The notes under the pieces were generated by a model that was not told where the DNA came from, ran no database searches, and saw nothing but the letters and a program-made list of their open reading frames with translations. Position numbers and translations under genes: made by a program. Below are positions 10,762 through 20,159 of a stretch of DNA of 64,000 bases, one piece after another (position 1 is the stretch's first letter; the number at the start of each line of letters is the position of its first letter). Source of the stretch: Leishmania donovani (lineage: Eukaryota > Euglenozoa > Kinetoplastea > Trypanosomatida > Trypanosomatidae); the NCBI RefSeq assembly GCF_000227135.1, contig NC_018254.1, positions 457,589-521,588 of the forward strand. Reading direction: 5' to 3'.

Positions 10762-11751
10762 CTGGTGAATTTGAAGGTGATGCGCAGCTGTGCAACAAGG
10801 AAAGAGTTAGGGGGTCGAAAGAAGAATAGAGGCTGGGTGAAGCAGTGGAACTGTCCATTTGCGATTTCGAACGGCCGCGAGGGAGAGTTTTCGACACTAG
10901 TAAGCAGCCATTGTATTCAATGGCCCCCCACGCGGGTGAAACAGTGAAACGGAAGAGCGACCCTATGAGAGGATTAGATGCCGAGTCCTCACGGCCAAAG
11001 CAGAACAACTGCTGCTCACGCATGCTATTTGAGGCTTCAGCGGAGTTCAGTCACTTTGCTGGACTTTATAATAGACGCAATGCAGAAAAAAAAACAGAGC
11101 TCTGAGTGACGGTGCGGTTCCAAATAATGATAACACTGGGGAGCTGAATCGACACTCAAAGGGGCTCGGCCCGCAAACGAAATCAAGCTGGATACTCTTC
11201 TAAAGTGATAGTCGTACCCGATAGAGGGTTTCATCTGCCTTCCACGAGATTGCGGCGCGGCACACGCAAGACCACGGATCGCGGGGGGGGGGGGTAAAAG
11301 AGTAATAAGGGCCCAGGACGAGTGGACCGCTGCAGGAGTTCTAAGCATCGCATCAGCTGCAGAATGCGTTGACTTTGCGTAGTAGGCTGAGCATTCATCA
11401 TGAAAAGCAAACCAATTCGTTCGGGTGAAGAGGAGGGAGACTTTCACGCGTCCTTGCACACGCACCGAAGTTTCACAGCTCCCTTCAGCTCTTTCTAAAC
11501 GCTTCATTTAGCTGGCAAGAACTGCCACTAGCATCACCCAATTTCCAGAACCCCCTTGCACAACTGTTGGGTGGCACTGTGAACCGGCAAACATGTCGAC
11601 CACAGCGCAAACACAGCTCCCACGACATGTGCGGTGCTGAATGACTATCGTCCGACCTTTCATGCGCCGTTCAGTCAATCCAAGGAAGAGGATCTTCGAG
11701 TGGGTTTTGTGTCGCTCTGTTTCAAGTATATGCAAGGATGGCATGCGAACA
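10762..11751. promoter_or_regulatory. Divergent strand-switch region
   Basis: The gene arrays on the two strands diverge here; the nearest start codons are at 10761 (minus) and 12476 (plus). In Leishmania such regions act as bidirectional Pol II initiation zones marked by histone variants and acetylation rather than TATA promoters. The region holds a 12-G tract at 11283-11294. Small ORFs here (for example 11037-11507 minus) have no coding character. Extent to the right is blurred by the SIDER-like repeat. Confidence 0.75.
11283..11294 (+). repeat. Poly(G) tract, 12 G
   Basis: An uninterrupted run of 12 G on the plus strand inside the strand-switch region. G or C tracts have been described near trypanosomatid Pol II initiation zones, so it may mark the start zone; it could also be a chance homopolymer. 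Confidence 0.8.
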
Positions 11752-12102
11752 GGGGACCCCCCAGAGTCGCATCACAGGGTCCAGTACCCCCACTCTGTGC
11801 GGGGAAGCCAAGCAGCCCCCACCCTATCCCCCTGCCAATGCCGAACCACTTCTAGTGGTGACAGGGTTCAAGCATCTACGGCGTGCGGGGAGTCAGAGCG
11901 TCGTATCGCTACTGATGCCGGCCGTCAAGCCCTAGATGGCGTTACGTTGGAGTAGCCTGCGACCGTGAATACGATTGTATCATACAATAGGCGAAGTGCG
12001 GGTGTGACTCGGACGTATCCTATCCGGCCCTCACTTCCCACTTGTGGGGAGCCTGCGCCGCCGCGAGAGGGAGGCACTAGGTGGCGAGCGGCACCTTGGG
12101 AG
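11752..12102 (+). mobile_element. SIDER-like retroposon, plus copy
   Basis: The 351-bp inverted twin of the element at 2696-3046, identical at every base in my comparison of all blocks. It starts GGGGACCCCCC and carries the same two Pr77-like signatures, at about 11752-11812 and 11825-11900. It also includes a small hairpin, ATTGTAT C ATACAAT, near 11974-11988. A-rich DNA follows at 12120-12130 and 12166-12190, so the original element may extend to about 12190. If so, only the first 351 bp are shared with the minus copy. It lies within the strand-switch region, in the sense orientation relative to the deubiquitinase gene. Confidence 0.75.
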
Positions 12103-12475
12103 TGCTTGTGATGCGTAGTACAAACAAAAACATATTTATACGTGTTCCTCATTTAAGAGCAAGTCAAGAAAAAAAAACAAGAAAAAACAATAAAGATTTC
12201 ATGGAAGAAAAATGGCGTATTTTTTCCCCTTTGACTTCGAGATTGTACGAAGCAGGCTAGTTGAGGTTTGGCTGCGGTTAGGAGAATTAGATTACCGGAG
12301 AGCGGCAGGGGGCGCCGTCATTTCTCCCTGTTCTGCAGAAACCATAATAGCTGACAGGCACTTCTCCTTTTCTCTTTGCTTAAAAGCCTCTTCGTCTCGT
12401 CCCCCCTCTGTTTCTGGTCTCTGTGTGATGTAATCGGAGTCGAAAAAAGGAGCTATATTTGTTCATGAAGCGGAA
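12103..12475. other. Leader region of the deubiquitinase gene
   Basis: Contains an A-rich stretch (12166-12190), then a pyrimidine tract at 12361-12380 ending in AG at 12385-12386, and a second one at 12400-12427. Either could feed a trans-splice site for the gene at 12476. Confidence 0.5.
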
Positions 12476-12554
12476 ATGTTCAAGTTTGACTACAAGATAT
12501 CCTACGACGAGTTTGTCAGAACAATCTACCATCATGCACGCCAGTACGAGATAA
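12465..12554 (+). other. Overlapping upstream ORF of the deubiquitinase gene
   Basis: An ATG at 12465 lies 11 nt before the main ATG in another frame and opens a 29-codon ORF ending TAA at 12552-12554, inside the main gene. If the spliced leader is added upstream of it, scanning ribosomes would meet it first and main-frame translation would be reduced. Confidence 0.45.
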
Positions 12555-14203
12555 AAGTTTCCGATCCTTATAAGCAATGCGTCACTGTCAATGCGCTCAT
12601 CACTAAAGCCAAGGACGAAGAGAGCAAACGAAACTACGCCAATGCGTACTACTACGTCAACAAGTGCCTTTTATTTTTCGATAAGGAAGAGAACCCGGTT
12701 GACTTCACGCAAAGAGATCCATCGACAAAGAGGGTCTTTGCTGAGGCTCTTGACCTCGAGGCTAAGTTGAAGCTGAAGGAACTACCGATCGAGTACAAGG
12801 CTATGATCGAAGAAATCGACCGTCGGGAGCCGGAACGCCGTCGCATCGTAGCCCAGCAGCTGGAGTCGGACAGCGGAGATGGTGACGGGAACAAGCAGCT
12901 TTCTAGGGCTGTAGACATGCACTTGACAAGACAGCAGCAACTTCTGTCTTCCGAGAACAGCAGCGTAGATGAGTTGTTGCAGCGACTTCGCTGGGCTTCG
13001 GTGCCTGGCACGAGGAACATTACCCTACGCACGGTCTCCAATGGCCCGCCTGCTCCTCCTCCAACGTACGACACCGTCTCCAGACCGGAACCGTCTCCAG
13101 CGCCAGTAAATCCCGTGACAGGCGACAGCCACGCTCTCCCTGCCTCAGCCTCACATAGAAGCTATACAACCTGTATCCTGAATCCTTCAAATGCCTCTCT
13201 GTCAGTGCGACGGAGGGGAATCGTAAATTTGGGTAACACATGCTACATGAATAGCGTGCTGCAGGTACTCAATTCCACGCCATTAGGCCAGTACTTTCTC
13301 ACAGACGCCTATGTTTCCCACCTGCTTAATACAAAGGGAAAGCTGACTCGCTTGATCAACTCATTTAGCTTCGTTATCCGTGAGCTCAATCGTTCCGACT
13401 GCAAGTTTTCAGTGAGCGCGTCTCCGTTCAAGTCTGCTCTCGGAGACTACTACGAGGGGTTTCAAAACTCAAGCCAGCAGGATGCAAACGAGTTTCTACG
13501 TGTTGTGCTGGATGGCATTCACGGAGCACTGAATGTGAACGACAGTAATAGAATTGAGTTTCCTGAGATTGACAACTCTAAAGGCACCGATGACGAACTT
13601 GCTCGACGCTACTGGGGGCAGTACTATCAGAAGAATTCGTCCGTTATAGTTGACTACTGCGCGTTTCAAGAGCGAAGCGCGATTGTCTGCCCCTCCTGTT
13701 GCCACCAGTCACGTTCTTTCAATGTTTCTCTTAGCATTGAAATTCCTATTCCGCGGACCTCGTCAAAGGTTTCACTCGACGACTGCTTTGCCGCTTACTG
13801 CCGGGAAGAAATTCTTGACGATAGCTCGATGTACATGTGCCCTAACTGTCACCAGAAGGTGAACGCCCGAAAGCAACTGCTGTTTTATTCAGCACCACCA
13901 GTTCTATTTATTACTCTGAAGCGTTTCCGCTGTTACGGTGACTTCACCACCGCCTCAAAAGTCAACTCGAGCGTTTTCTTTAGTAAAACACTGAACATTG
14001 CCTCGTATATGTGCTCCAGCTTCTCGAAAACAAAGTACCATTTGGTGGGTATTATCAATCACCAAGGCAACATGTATGGAGGTCACTATACTGCAGATGC
14101 TGTTGGTGCTGATGGTGTGTGGTGCCACTTCAGCGATGAGCAGGTGACAAAAGCGGAAGTGGCAGATAATAATCTTGCCTATATTCTCTGCTACGTACGT
14201 TGA
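12476..14203 (+). CDS. Ubiquitin carboxyl-terminal hydrolase (USP family)
   Basis: A 575-residue cysteine protease that removes ubiquitin from proteins. The N-terminal 110 residues are helical and resemble the USP8-type dimerisation/MIT-like module. Residues about 115-245 are a variable Pro/Ser-rich linker. The catalytic domain starts at the Cys box GIVNLGNTCYMNSV with C256 as nucleophile. The His box MYGGHYTA has H537, and D554 in HFSDEQV is the likely third residue. Two CxxC pairs (C405/C408 and C455/C458) form the zinc-binding fingers usual in this family. All catalytic parts are present, so it should be active. The architecture points to the USP8/Doa4/USP2-like group, acting on endosomal cargo in other organisms; that role is inference. 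It is the first gene of the plus-strand array. Confidence 0.92.
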   Translation: MFKFDYKISYDEFVRTIYHHARQYEIKVSDPYKQCVTVNALITKAKDEESKRNYANAYYYVNKCLLFFDKEENPVDFTQRDPSTKRVFAEALDLEAKLKLKELPIEYKAMIEEIDRREPERRRIVAQQLESDSGDGDGNKQLSRAVDMHLTRQQQLLSSENSSVDELLQRLRWASVPGTRNITLRTVSNGPPAPPPTYDTVSRPEPSPAPVNPVTGDSHALPASASHRSYTTCILNPSNASLSVRRRGIVNLGNTCYMNSVLQVLNSTPLGQYFLTDAYVSHLLNTKGKLTRLINSFSFVIRELNRSDCKFSVSASPFKSALGDYYEGFQNSSQQDANEFLRVVLDGIHGALNVNDSNRIEFPEIDNSKGTDDELARRYWGQYYQKNSSVIVDYCAFQERSAIVCPSCCHQSRSFNVSLSIEIPIPRTSSKVSLDDCFAAYCREEILDDSSMYMCPNCHQKVNARKQLLFYSAPPVLFITLKRFRCYGDFTTASKVNSSVFFSKTLNIASYMCSSFSKTKYHLVGIINHQGNMYGGHYTADAVGADGVWCHFSDEQVTKAEVADNNLAYILCYVR

Positions 14204-14773
14204 TCGAACTTCCTCTTTCCCTAACGCTGAACACCTCTTTTTACCTTCCTTGTAATGCTGCGCAGGTGACATACTTTTTTGTTATTTGTTTGCTTTGCTT
14301 TCTGTTCTCCTTTTTGTCCCCTCTGAGTGTGGATATGTTTTTGCTGTTGCTGCTTTCATGAGATTCGGAGATTGTGGTTCCACTTTATCGCAGGTTATAG
14401 GCTTGTAAAGCGAGTCATCGTTCTCTGCATCTTAGCGACAGTGGGGTTTCAGTGATTAGTTGGGCACACACATTCACACACACACAGGCGAAGAAAAGGT
14501 CTTTCTTGTCTGTGGCTATCTAGAAGCAGATTGCATATCTTACTGTTGAGGAAGAATATGTCAGAACGAGCTTCACAATACGTGCAGCGTGTGGTGTTCT
14601 GTTGACCACATCTCTTTTACTTGGTAGCTGTGAGATGCACTGCGGTGGCGAGTTGCCGGTGTCTTTGGGGCGCCTTTCACTTTCCCCCTTCTTCTCCTTT
14701 TTCACTTCTTGTCACTGTATCAGGAGCACGCGAAAAAGAGTTCTGCTTCCCTTTTGGAGGGAGTTTACACAGA
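14204..14773. other. Spacer with splice signal
   Basis: Holds T-rich stretches, a short CA run near 14474-14487 and a strong pyrimidine tract (about 14680-14715) followed by CAG near 14722, which would feed the gene at 14774. No gene. Confidence 0.5.
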
Positions 14774-16102
14774 ATGCAATCAAGGGTGTTTTATTTTCCT
14801 GGGAAGGAAAGCAAACCTGATTACGAACCTCGTATTTCCCGTCGCGTGAACGAGATACTTCGTCAATCTTCACCTCAAGCTCGCTCAAGAACTTCTTTGC
14901 AAAGTAACTGGCAACCGTATGCGCCTATTCTGAGCATTCACTCACAGTTGAGGCAAGAAGCCGAAAGCAGGAGCCCGTCTCGCGCAAATGTGAAGCATCC
15001 AATGCGCGCCTCCTCTGTTTCCTCTCTCACACCACACGGATCACAGGTGGTGTCGCCGTCACGACTTCGCTATGTAGGGGCTGAGTTGACGAAACGAGTG
15101 AGTCCAAGTGACCTCCTTCGTGGAGCGTCTGTGACAAAATTCCGTCAGCAAAGCTCTTCGCAGTGTATTTGGGACTCACCTAGGCATCCTAAAGCATCAA
15201 ACACACTCCCAGTGAATAATGAATCGTTCAGCACAGTCCTACCATGTTCGCTTCATCCTCTGTTGCAGCAAGCGTTGCTGCTCGTCGAGTCTGCGGAGTT
15301 CGAAGAACGGTTCGCATTTTGTCAGGAGGAGATGGACGCCTTTGATTCGATAATCACCGTACTCGGTGTGGCGAAGGAGGTCGAGGTTATTCGCCTTGCT
15401 GCCTTTGAAATGTTCCACATCGAAAGGGCGTCCCGACGCGCACTCAAGCGTCAAGAACGACATGAGCGGCAGATTCTCCGGCTTTGGTACTCCGAGAGCT
15501 ATGAAGATGCTCTGCTCTCGGAGGAAGTGCGGGTAATTCGGCAACAATCTGAGGAATCAAGAAGCTTTTTTAGTAACTCGCTTTCGCGCTCGCGAAGCAC
15601 TTCTCTGAAACAGCAATCACAGGATCTTTTCGACATGGCTGCGCCTCGGAATGGCTCTCCCTCGTCCAAAAAAGTGCCACGCTTACAAAAAAGGGACAAA
15701 ATAGCTCATATGGCTTCGCTTTTGTTCTCTGCATCGATAAGGCAGGGAGAAGGCATTCGAGGCTCTTCTCCCACGGACAACTGTGACGAAGTACTGCACA
15801 GCTCGCCTCGAGTGTTGTCGCCGATGCCATCAGAGCCGTATTTTTCACACACCATCGGCTCATCTCATTTGTCGCACAGATCTAGCGACTCGGTAAACGT
15901 TGCAGACAGACGTAGATATTATCGCGAGTACGGTGACCATTGTCGGAGGACACTTGAAAGCATGGAGGCTGACCTGGAAGATCGTATCGCCAGACAAGAA
16001 GCTTTACTGCTGCCCGCAAGACAGAGCTATCAAAGCAGCTCCCCCTTTTCTCTGATTAGACGGCAGGCTCCCCTGCTCCTGCCGAAGTCAGCAGAGGATT
16101 AA
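14774..16102 (+). CDS. Hypothetical protein, Ser/Arg-rich with helical segments
   Basis: A 442-residue protein I do not recognise. The open frame extends upstream to 14621, but the ATG at 14774 is preferred because a pyrimidine tract and CAG at about 14680-14724 place the probable splice site just before it, and the upstream translation is low-complexity. The N-terminal 150 residues are Ser/Pro/Arg-rich. Residues about 155-260 are helical with many charged residues, including a block ERASRRALKRQERHERQ. A Ser-rich stretch follows, then a second charged helix around 380-415. No transmembrane segment or catalytic motif is visible. The codon use is less GC-rich than that of the ribosomal and tRNA synthetase genes. 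It may be a cytoskeletal or regulatory protein, but that is a guess. Confidence 0.78.
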   Translation: MQSRVFYFPGKESKPDYEPRISRRVNEILRQSSPQARSRTSLQSNWQPYAPILSIHSQLRQEAESRSPSRANVKHPMRASSVSSLTPHGSQVVSPSRLRYVGAELTKRVSPSDLLRGASVTKFRQQSSSQCIWDSPRHPKASNTLPVNNESFSTVLPCSLHPLLQQALLLVESAEFEERFAFCQEEMDAFDSIITVLGVAKEVEVIRLAAFEMFHIERASRRALKRQERHERQILRLWYSESYEDALLSEEVRVIRQQSEESRSFFSNSLSRSRSTSLKQQSQDLFDMAAPRNGSPSSKKVPRLQKRDKIAHMASLLFSASIRQGEGIRGSSPTDNCDEVLHSSPRVLSPMPSEPYFSHTIGSSHLSHRSSDSVNVADRRRYYREYGDHCRRTLESMEADLEDRIARQEALLLPARQSYQSSSPFSLIRRQAPLLLPKSAED

Positions 16103-16802
16103 ACTATGAAGCACAAACTTAGGAGTGGATGCCTGTGCTGTGCTCTTTGCCTTTTTTTTGGTACGTCTCTGCGAGTAGGGCCCCTTTTTTCCTTGATGCT
16201 CAATCGCTTTCTTTTCCTTTTTCTTTCGCACCCATAATTGTGCTACTACTTTTACAGATGTCAGGCTAGTGCCCTCTTTGAAGAGGTTTTCTGTTTTTTT
16301 TTATCTGTGTGTGTTCTCTGCCCCTCGTCGTTTTATTGTGGCTCTGTACCTGGTGTGCGCGTTAAGGCAATTGGGCGCCCGCACCAGAGGCATAGGTGCA
16401 CATATTTCGACACTGGCCAGCGATATTGCCAGCATGCATGCTACGCGGAGGAAAAAAAAACTTATCGAGGCCGTCTTCTTCGAGTTCAGTGAAAAGCAGT
16501 GGCCTTTGCTCGTTGACTATGTTTATCGGCATGCTACCCACTTCGCCTTCTCGTGGTTTAGTAGTGCAGAAGCAACGAGGCAGCGAAATGTCGACAAAGA
16601 AACGAAAAGAAACACAAAGCTTGATTGCTCTGTCAAGGACTATCCATCATGCTCCCGCATGAGGTACTCTCGGATGCCACAAGCAATGTACTCTGTCCTT
16701 CTCTTTCTTCAACCTCTCTCTCACAAGGTACACGGATAGTACCACTGAACGGGTTGTGCGCGGAAGGCAGAAGGAGAGGAGTAGAGGTGATAGTGTGTCA
16801 GT
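16103..16802. other. Spacer upstream of the RNase III-like gene
   Basis: An open frame at 16269-16739 is in the same frame as the next gene but begins with a non-ATG codon, is T-rich and ends in TAG, so I do not call it. A pyrimidine tract at about 16697-16727 followed by AG near 16733 fits a trans-splice site for the gene at 16803. Confidence 0.55.
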
Positions 16803-17480
16803 ATGCGCCGCTGCTGCAAGCTTCAGGCGCTTCCAGGAGTGCTGAGTATTTTGTCGGACTTGGCGAAGCCTCGCACCTCAACTTCCTATCAGGAGCTTCT
16901 GCGCAACTCACACCTCCCCGCTCAGCCACTGCCTTTCCTTCCACCACCTCGATGGGCGGCGGAGCTGTCGCGGGTGCTTCACAGAACCTTCCCCGACGTG
17001 GTACAGCATCACCACACTCGTTTTTTGCAGGTGTTTGTGCACCCAAGTTTTACCACTGCCGCCGGCGTGTCTGGCACGATGCAACCGCTTGTCGCCATTG
17101 GCGAGTCGCTCTTGGAGCGGATTGGCGGCCTGTGGATACTGGCAACATTTGAGAGCACTCGACGTGAGGAGTATGCTTCCTTGCTTGCCTTGCTAACCAG
17201 CGACACGGCGCTGTGCCGAGTCCTGCGCGATCACTGGCGCTTGGAGCACATGGTGCTCACAGATGCCTCGGCTGACCTGTTTTCGCGTCAGCGCCTCAGC
17301 TCCACTAAAGGGCTCATGTGCTGGCTTTCTTCGCATGGGAGCGTGAATGGTGCACAGCCGCTTCCCGAACCATATGGCGCAGGCTGCGTCAAAGCGATGG
17401 TTGCCGCAGTGCTTTTAGCGCACGGCAACGACGCAGCAGAGCACTTTGTGAAGTCCGAGGTGCTTCCCTACGTCTTGTAA
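16803..17480 (+). CDS. RNase III-fold protein, catalytic residues lost
   Basis: A 225-residue protein with recognisable RNase III landmarks: HPSF at 80-83, a signature helix ESLLERIGGLWIL (101-113) and a late helix AGCVKAMVAAVLL (193-205). Against the bacterial enzyme, the first acidic residue is kept (E105, equivalent to E41), but the others are replaced: D45 by G109, D114 by G194 and E117 by K197. It should therefore bind RNA or protein without cutting. In trypanosomatids such inactive domains occur in mitochondrial ribosomal protein mL44 and in editosome proteins of the KREPB group. The short length and lack of a zinc finger favour an mL44-like or similar mitochondrial role. The first ATG after the probable splice site was used as start. 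The Arg/Cys-rich N terminus could be a mitochondrial presequence. Confidence 0.75.
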   Translation: MRRCCKLQALPGVLSILSDLAKPRTSTSYQELLRNSHLPAQPLPFLPPPRWAAELSRVLHRTFPDVVQHHHTRFLQVFVHPSFTTAAGVSGTMQPLVAIGESLLERIGGLWILATFESTRREEYASLLALLTSDTALCRVLRDHWRLEHMVLTDASADLFSRQRLSSTKGLMCWLSSHGSVNGAQPLPEPYGAGCVKAMVAAVLLAHGNDAAEHFVKSEVLPYVL

Positions 17481-18102
17481 CATCGATTAGGCGATGCCCC
17501 TGTCTTGGTTTTCTCACGCCAGTGACGCACCAGTGCAAACTGCAATAACTGCTATGGTTGTCGTCGGGTCATGCCTCCGAGCCTCTCCTGTCGTCGTGTT
17601 TCACTAAGAAGAAGCATAAGAGAGAAAGCAAGCGGCGCCGCTAACACTGCTTTCCCCCTCCATGTGTGCTAGGAGGCCAAAAGTACCTCACGCAGCCCCA
17701 CCCCTTGAAAACGTCGCCTTCATATCCTTTCGCTGAAGGGCTGTAACATGATTGGATGCAACTGACGAGGCGCTCGTGATATCCAAGCACCCTCTCGTGA
17801 ACTTCTCCCTTGCCCACTGTTTGCAGACCCGCTGAGTACGGTCGAACAGGTCACATACGCGTGCCTGCTTTCACTCCTTCATAGGAAAAGAAACGTCTCG
17901 GCTGCTCTGCCTTCAGCCGTCCTTGCCTTTTGCTTCTTTCTCCCCCACCTATCGGTTTAAGTGGTCCCCCTTCCCCCATCTCCAGCCCTCGCCTCCCTAG
18001 ATAAAAGAAAGCCGAGGGCGCAAGCCATCACAGCCTTGTCCCGCCACCGTGTGCTCGCGCGAGCGCCCTACCGCTCTGTTCGTGGTGAAACGCACAACCA
18101 CC
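17481..18102. other. Spacer
   Basis: No gene. A pyrimidine tract at about 17910-17955 followed by AG near 17960 probably serves the gene at 18103. Confidence 0.5.
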
Positions 18103-19293
18103 ATGGTGGACTCCGCCACCGGGGAGGCTGACCCTGCCTTATCCTCCTCTCAGCTTATCCTTTTGGCGTACGAAGAGGAAGCGCCGCGGTGCAAACCGCC
18201 AGAGGAGTTACTTGCAGAGCGACTGCAAGCACTTAAGAGGTATAAGTACCCCATTCCTGAAGATCCCGAGAGCGACGCCTCTGGCGCTAAGGCTTATCTG
18301 GCGGTGTGCGCGGAGCTCGCCAAGGCGACCGGCGTGAAGGGTGCAACAAGTTCCATCGCGAAAGATCTGGCCGCTGAGAACGAGGTGCTAGACTTGTCGT
18401 ACGCGGGGCTTGGTGTGAAGGGGTGCACAGCTCTGGCCGCCGCCCTTCGCGTCACCTCGGCAGTGCAATCACTGATTCTTGTCGGCAATTACATTACTCC
18501 GTCCGCGGCGCTGGAGTTGGTGCGCGCCATAAATGATGCACGCAACATCCAGTCTCTGAACCTGTCGAAGAATCAGATGGGCCGCGTGGAGGCGATGCGG
18601 AAGGGTGCACATCACCTGAACACCTTCTCCGGCGGCGCGGTGGTGAACGAGGTCCTTGCCCCTGGCAGCACACTGCGCTTTTTGGCCCTCTCAGATAACG
18701 ATCTCGGTGACACCGACATCGCTGCCTTTGCGGATACCCTAGCCGAGAACATCACTCTGCAGGAGTTGGACTTGAGCTACAACCGCATCGGCTTTGTCGG
18801 GGCGACGGAGCTGGCCAAGGTGCTGTCCCGAAACAGCGACCTGCGCGTGCTAAACATCGAATGGAACCCCCTGCGAGCCGCAGGTGCGCAGCTCCTCTTG
18901 TCTGAAGGGCTGCTGCAGAACAACACCATCAAGCAATGCAACCTGAGCTCTTGTGGGCTGGATGATAAGTGCGGCCAACTGGTTGCTCGCGTGATATCGG
19001 AAAATGCCATCGAGGAAGTGATTATAGCCAACAACCGTATCGGCCGCGTGGGTGCTGAGGCCATCGCCCGAACCCTGCCGTCCACGTCTGCGTTGACCAC
19101 ACTGATCATGGATGGCAACCCCATCGGTGACACTGGAAGTGCAGTTCTGCTGGATGTGGCTTTGAGCGGCAGCGTTTCCACGCTTCGGGTGATAAGTTTG
19201 CAACACTGTTGCTGCAACGACCCCGCCATCCTCCGACGCGGGCAGGAGGCCTCCACTGCAACGCTCAAGATTCGCATTTCGGAGAGCGTGTAG
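18103..19293 (+). CDS. Leucine-rich repeat protein (ribonuclease-inhibitor type)
   Basis: A 396-residue protein. The frame is open from 18049 but the first ATG is at 18103, in a good context (CCACCATGG). Residues about 1-105 form a polar leader. From about 110 onward there are eight or more repeats of the type LxxLxLSxNxIGxxGAxxLAxxL, for example LQELDLSYNRIGFVGATELA and LTTLIMDGNPIGDTGSAVLL. These 28-residue repeats build a curved alpha/beta solenoid used for protein binding, as in RanGAP, NLRC3 and tropomodulin-like proteins. No catalytic arginine region or other domain lets me name a partner. Flagellar or cytoskeletal scaffolds of this type are common in trypanosomatids, so that is one option. 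Confidence 0.9.
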   Translation: MVDSATGEADPALSSSQLILLAYEEEAPRCKPPEELLAERLQALKRYKYPIPEDPESDASGAKAYLAVCAELAKATGVKGATSSIAKDLAAENEVLDLSYAGLGVKGCTALAAALRVTSAVQSLILVGNYITPSAALELVRAINDARNIQSLNLSKNQMGRVEAMRKGAHHLNTFSGGAVVNEVLAPGSTLRFLALSDNDLGDTDIAAFADTLAENITLQELDLSYNRIGFVGATELAKVLSRNSDLRVLNIEWNPLRAAGAQLLLSEGLLQNNTIKQCNLSSCGLDDKCGQLVARVISENAIEEVIIANNRIGRVGAEAIARTLPSTSALTTLIMDGNPIGDTGSAVLLDVALSGSVSTLRVISLQHCCCNDPAILRRGQEASTATLKIRISESV

Positions 19294-20159
19294 CTGCCTT
19301 GCGCTTTTCCTGTTTGACTTGCTTCTCCCGCTTCGACGATATGCAGAGGCAGGCTTGCGCCAACTGTGAGTGTACACGTCTGTGTGCCTGTGTGCGTGCC
19401 TTTTCTCACCCCTCGTGGGGTGCTTTCGTTTGCAATGTACATTACCGTGCCTCATAAAAGTGACAGCTCAGCCTGCCTGCCTTCCACGGACAAGGTGCGC
19501 GCATGCACGGCATTAAGGAGGGGACGCGGGGGGAGGGTATCCTTCTCACCACCCCTTCCCCGCTTTCCCTCGTTTCAAAGTTCCTTCTCTCACGGACACT
19601 CAAAGAGAGGTGTGGGTGGCGTTGAACCGACAACCACTTAGAGAGCGATGCTCGCACTTGATTGGCGCAGCGAGGAGGGAAAAGACATCATCTTTGCTTC
19701 TTGCCCCACTGTACACGACGCGTTTGAGGCCAGCGGCGCAGTGTCCGTGCGTTACCCTTCCCCTCTAGCACTCATCTGTAAGTGAGAGGGGATCTGAGTA
19801 TTCATACGTTCGCGCATGCACGCATCTACACGGTTCCGTCTTTGTCCCTCGCCTTGTGTTTGCTTTTGTTCAGGAGGTATCCACTACGCTTTCTCCTCCC
19901 TTCTCCAGTGTGCACCCTCCTCTGCACCCAGGCGCTGTCTCTGCTCATGCGGTAGGCGCTGTGTGTGGTTCTGCGTGAGCACATAACCCAGCTAGCTGCC
20001 AGCGCTACACTGTTGGAGTGCACAAGCACACCAATTTCCCCGACACCAAAGGACACATAAAAGCAAAAAGACGCCACACCTCTTTATTCTTGTGGTGCAA
20101 GAGGAACAGTGAGAGTACCGCCACTTTTTGGGCAGCCGGTGCACCCTCTAGCGGCCATC
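19294..20159. other. Spacer
   Basis: About 0.87 kb of 3' UTR-like DNA with GT/CT-rich patches. No supported gene. Confidence 0.5.

Noticed and set aside
16269..16739. Upstream ORF in frame with the RNase III-like gene
   Set aside because: Non-ATG start, T-rich, low-complexity, ends in TAG, and the predicted splice site lies near its end.
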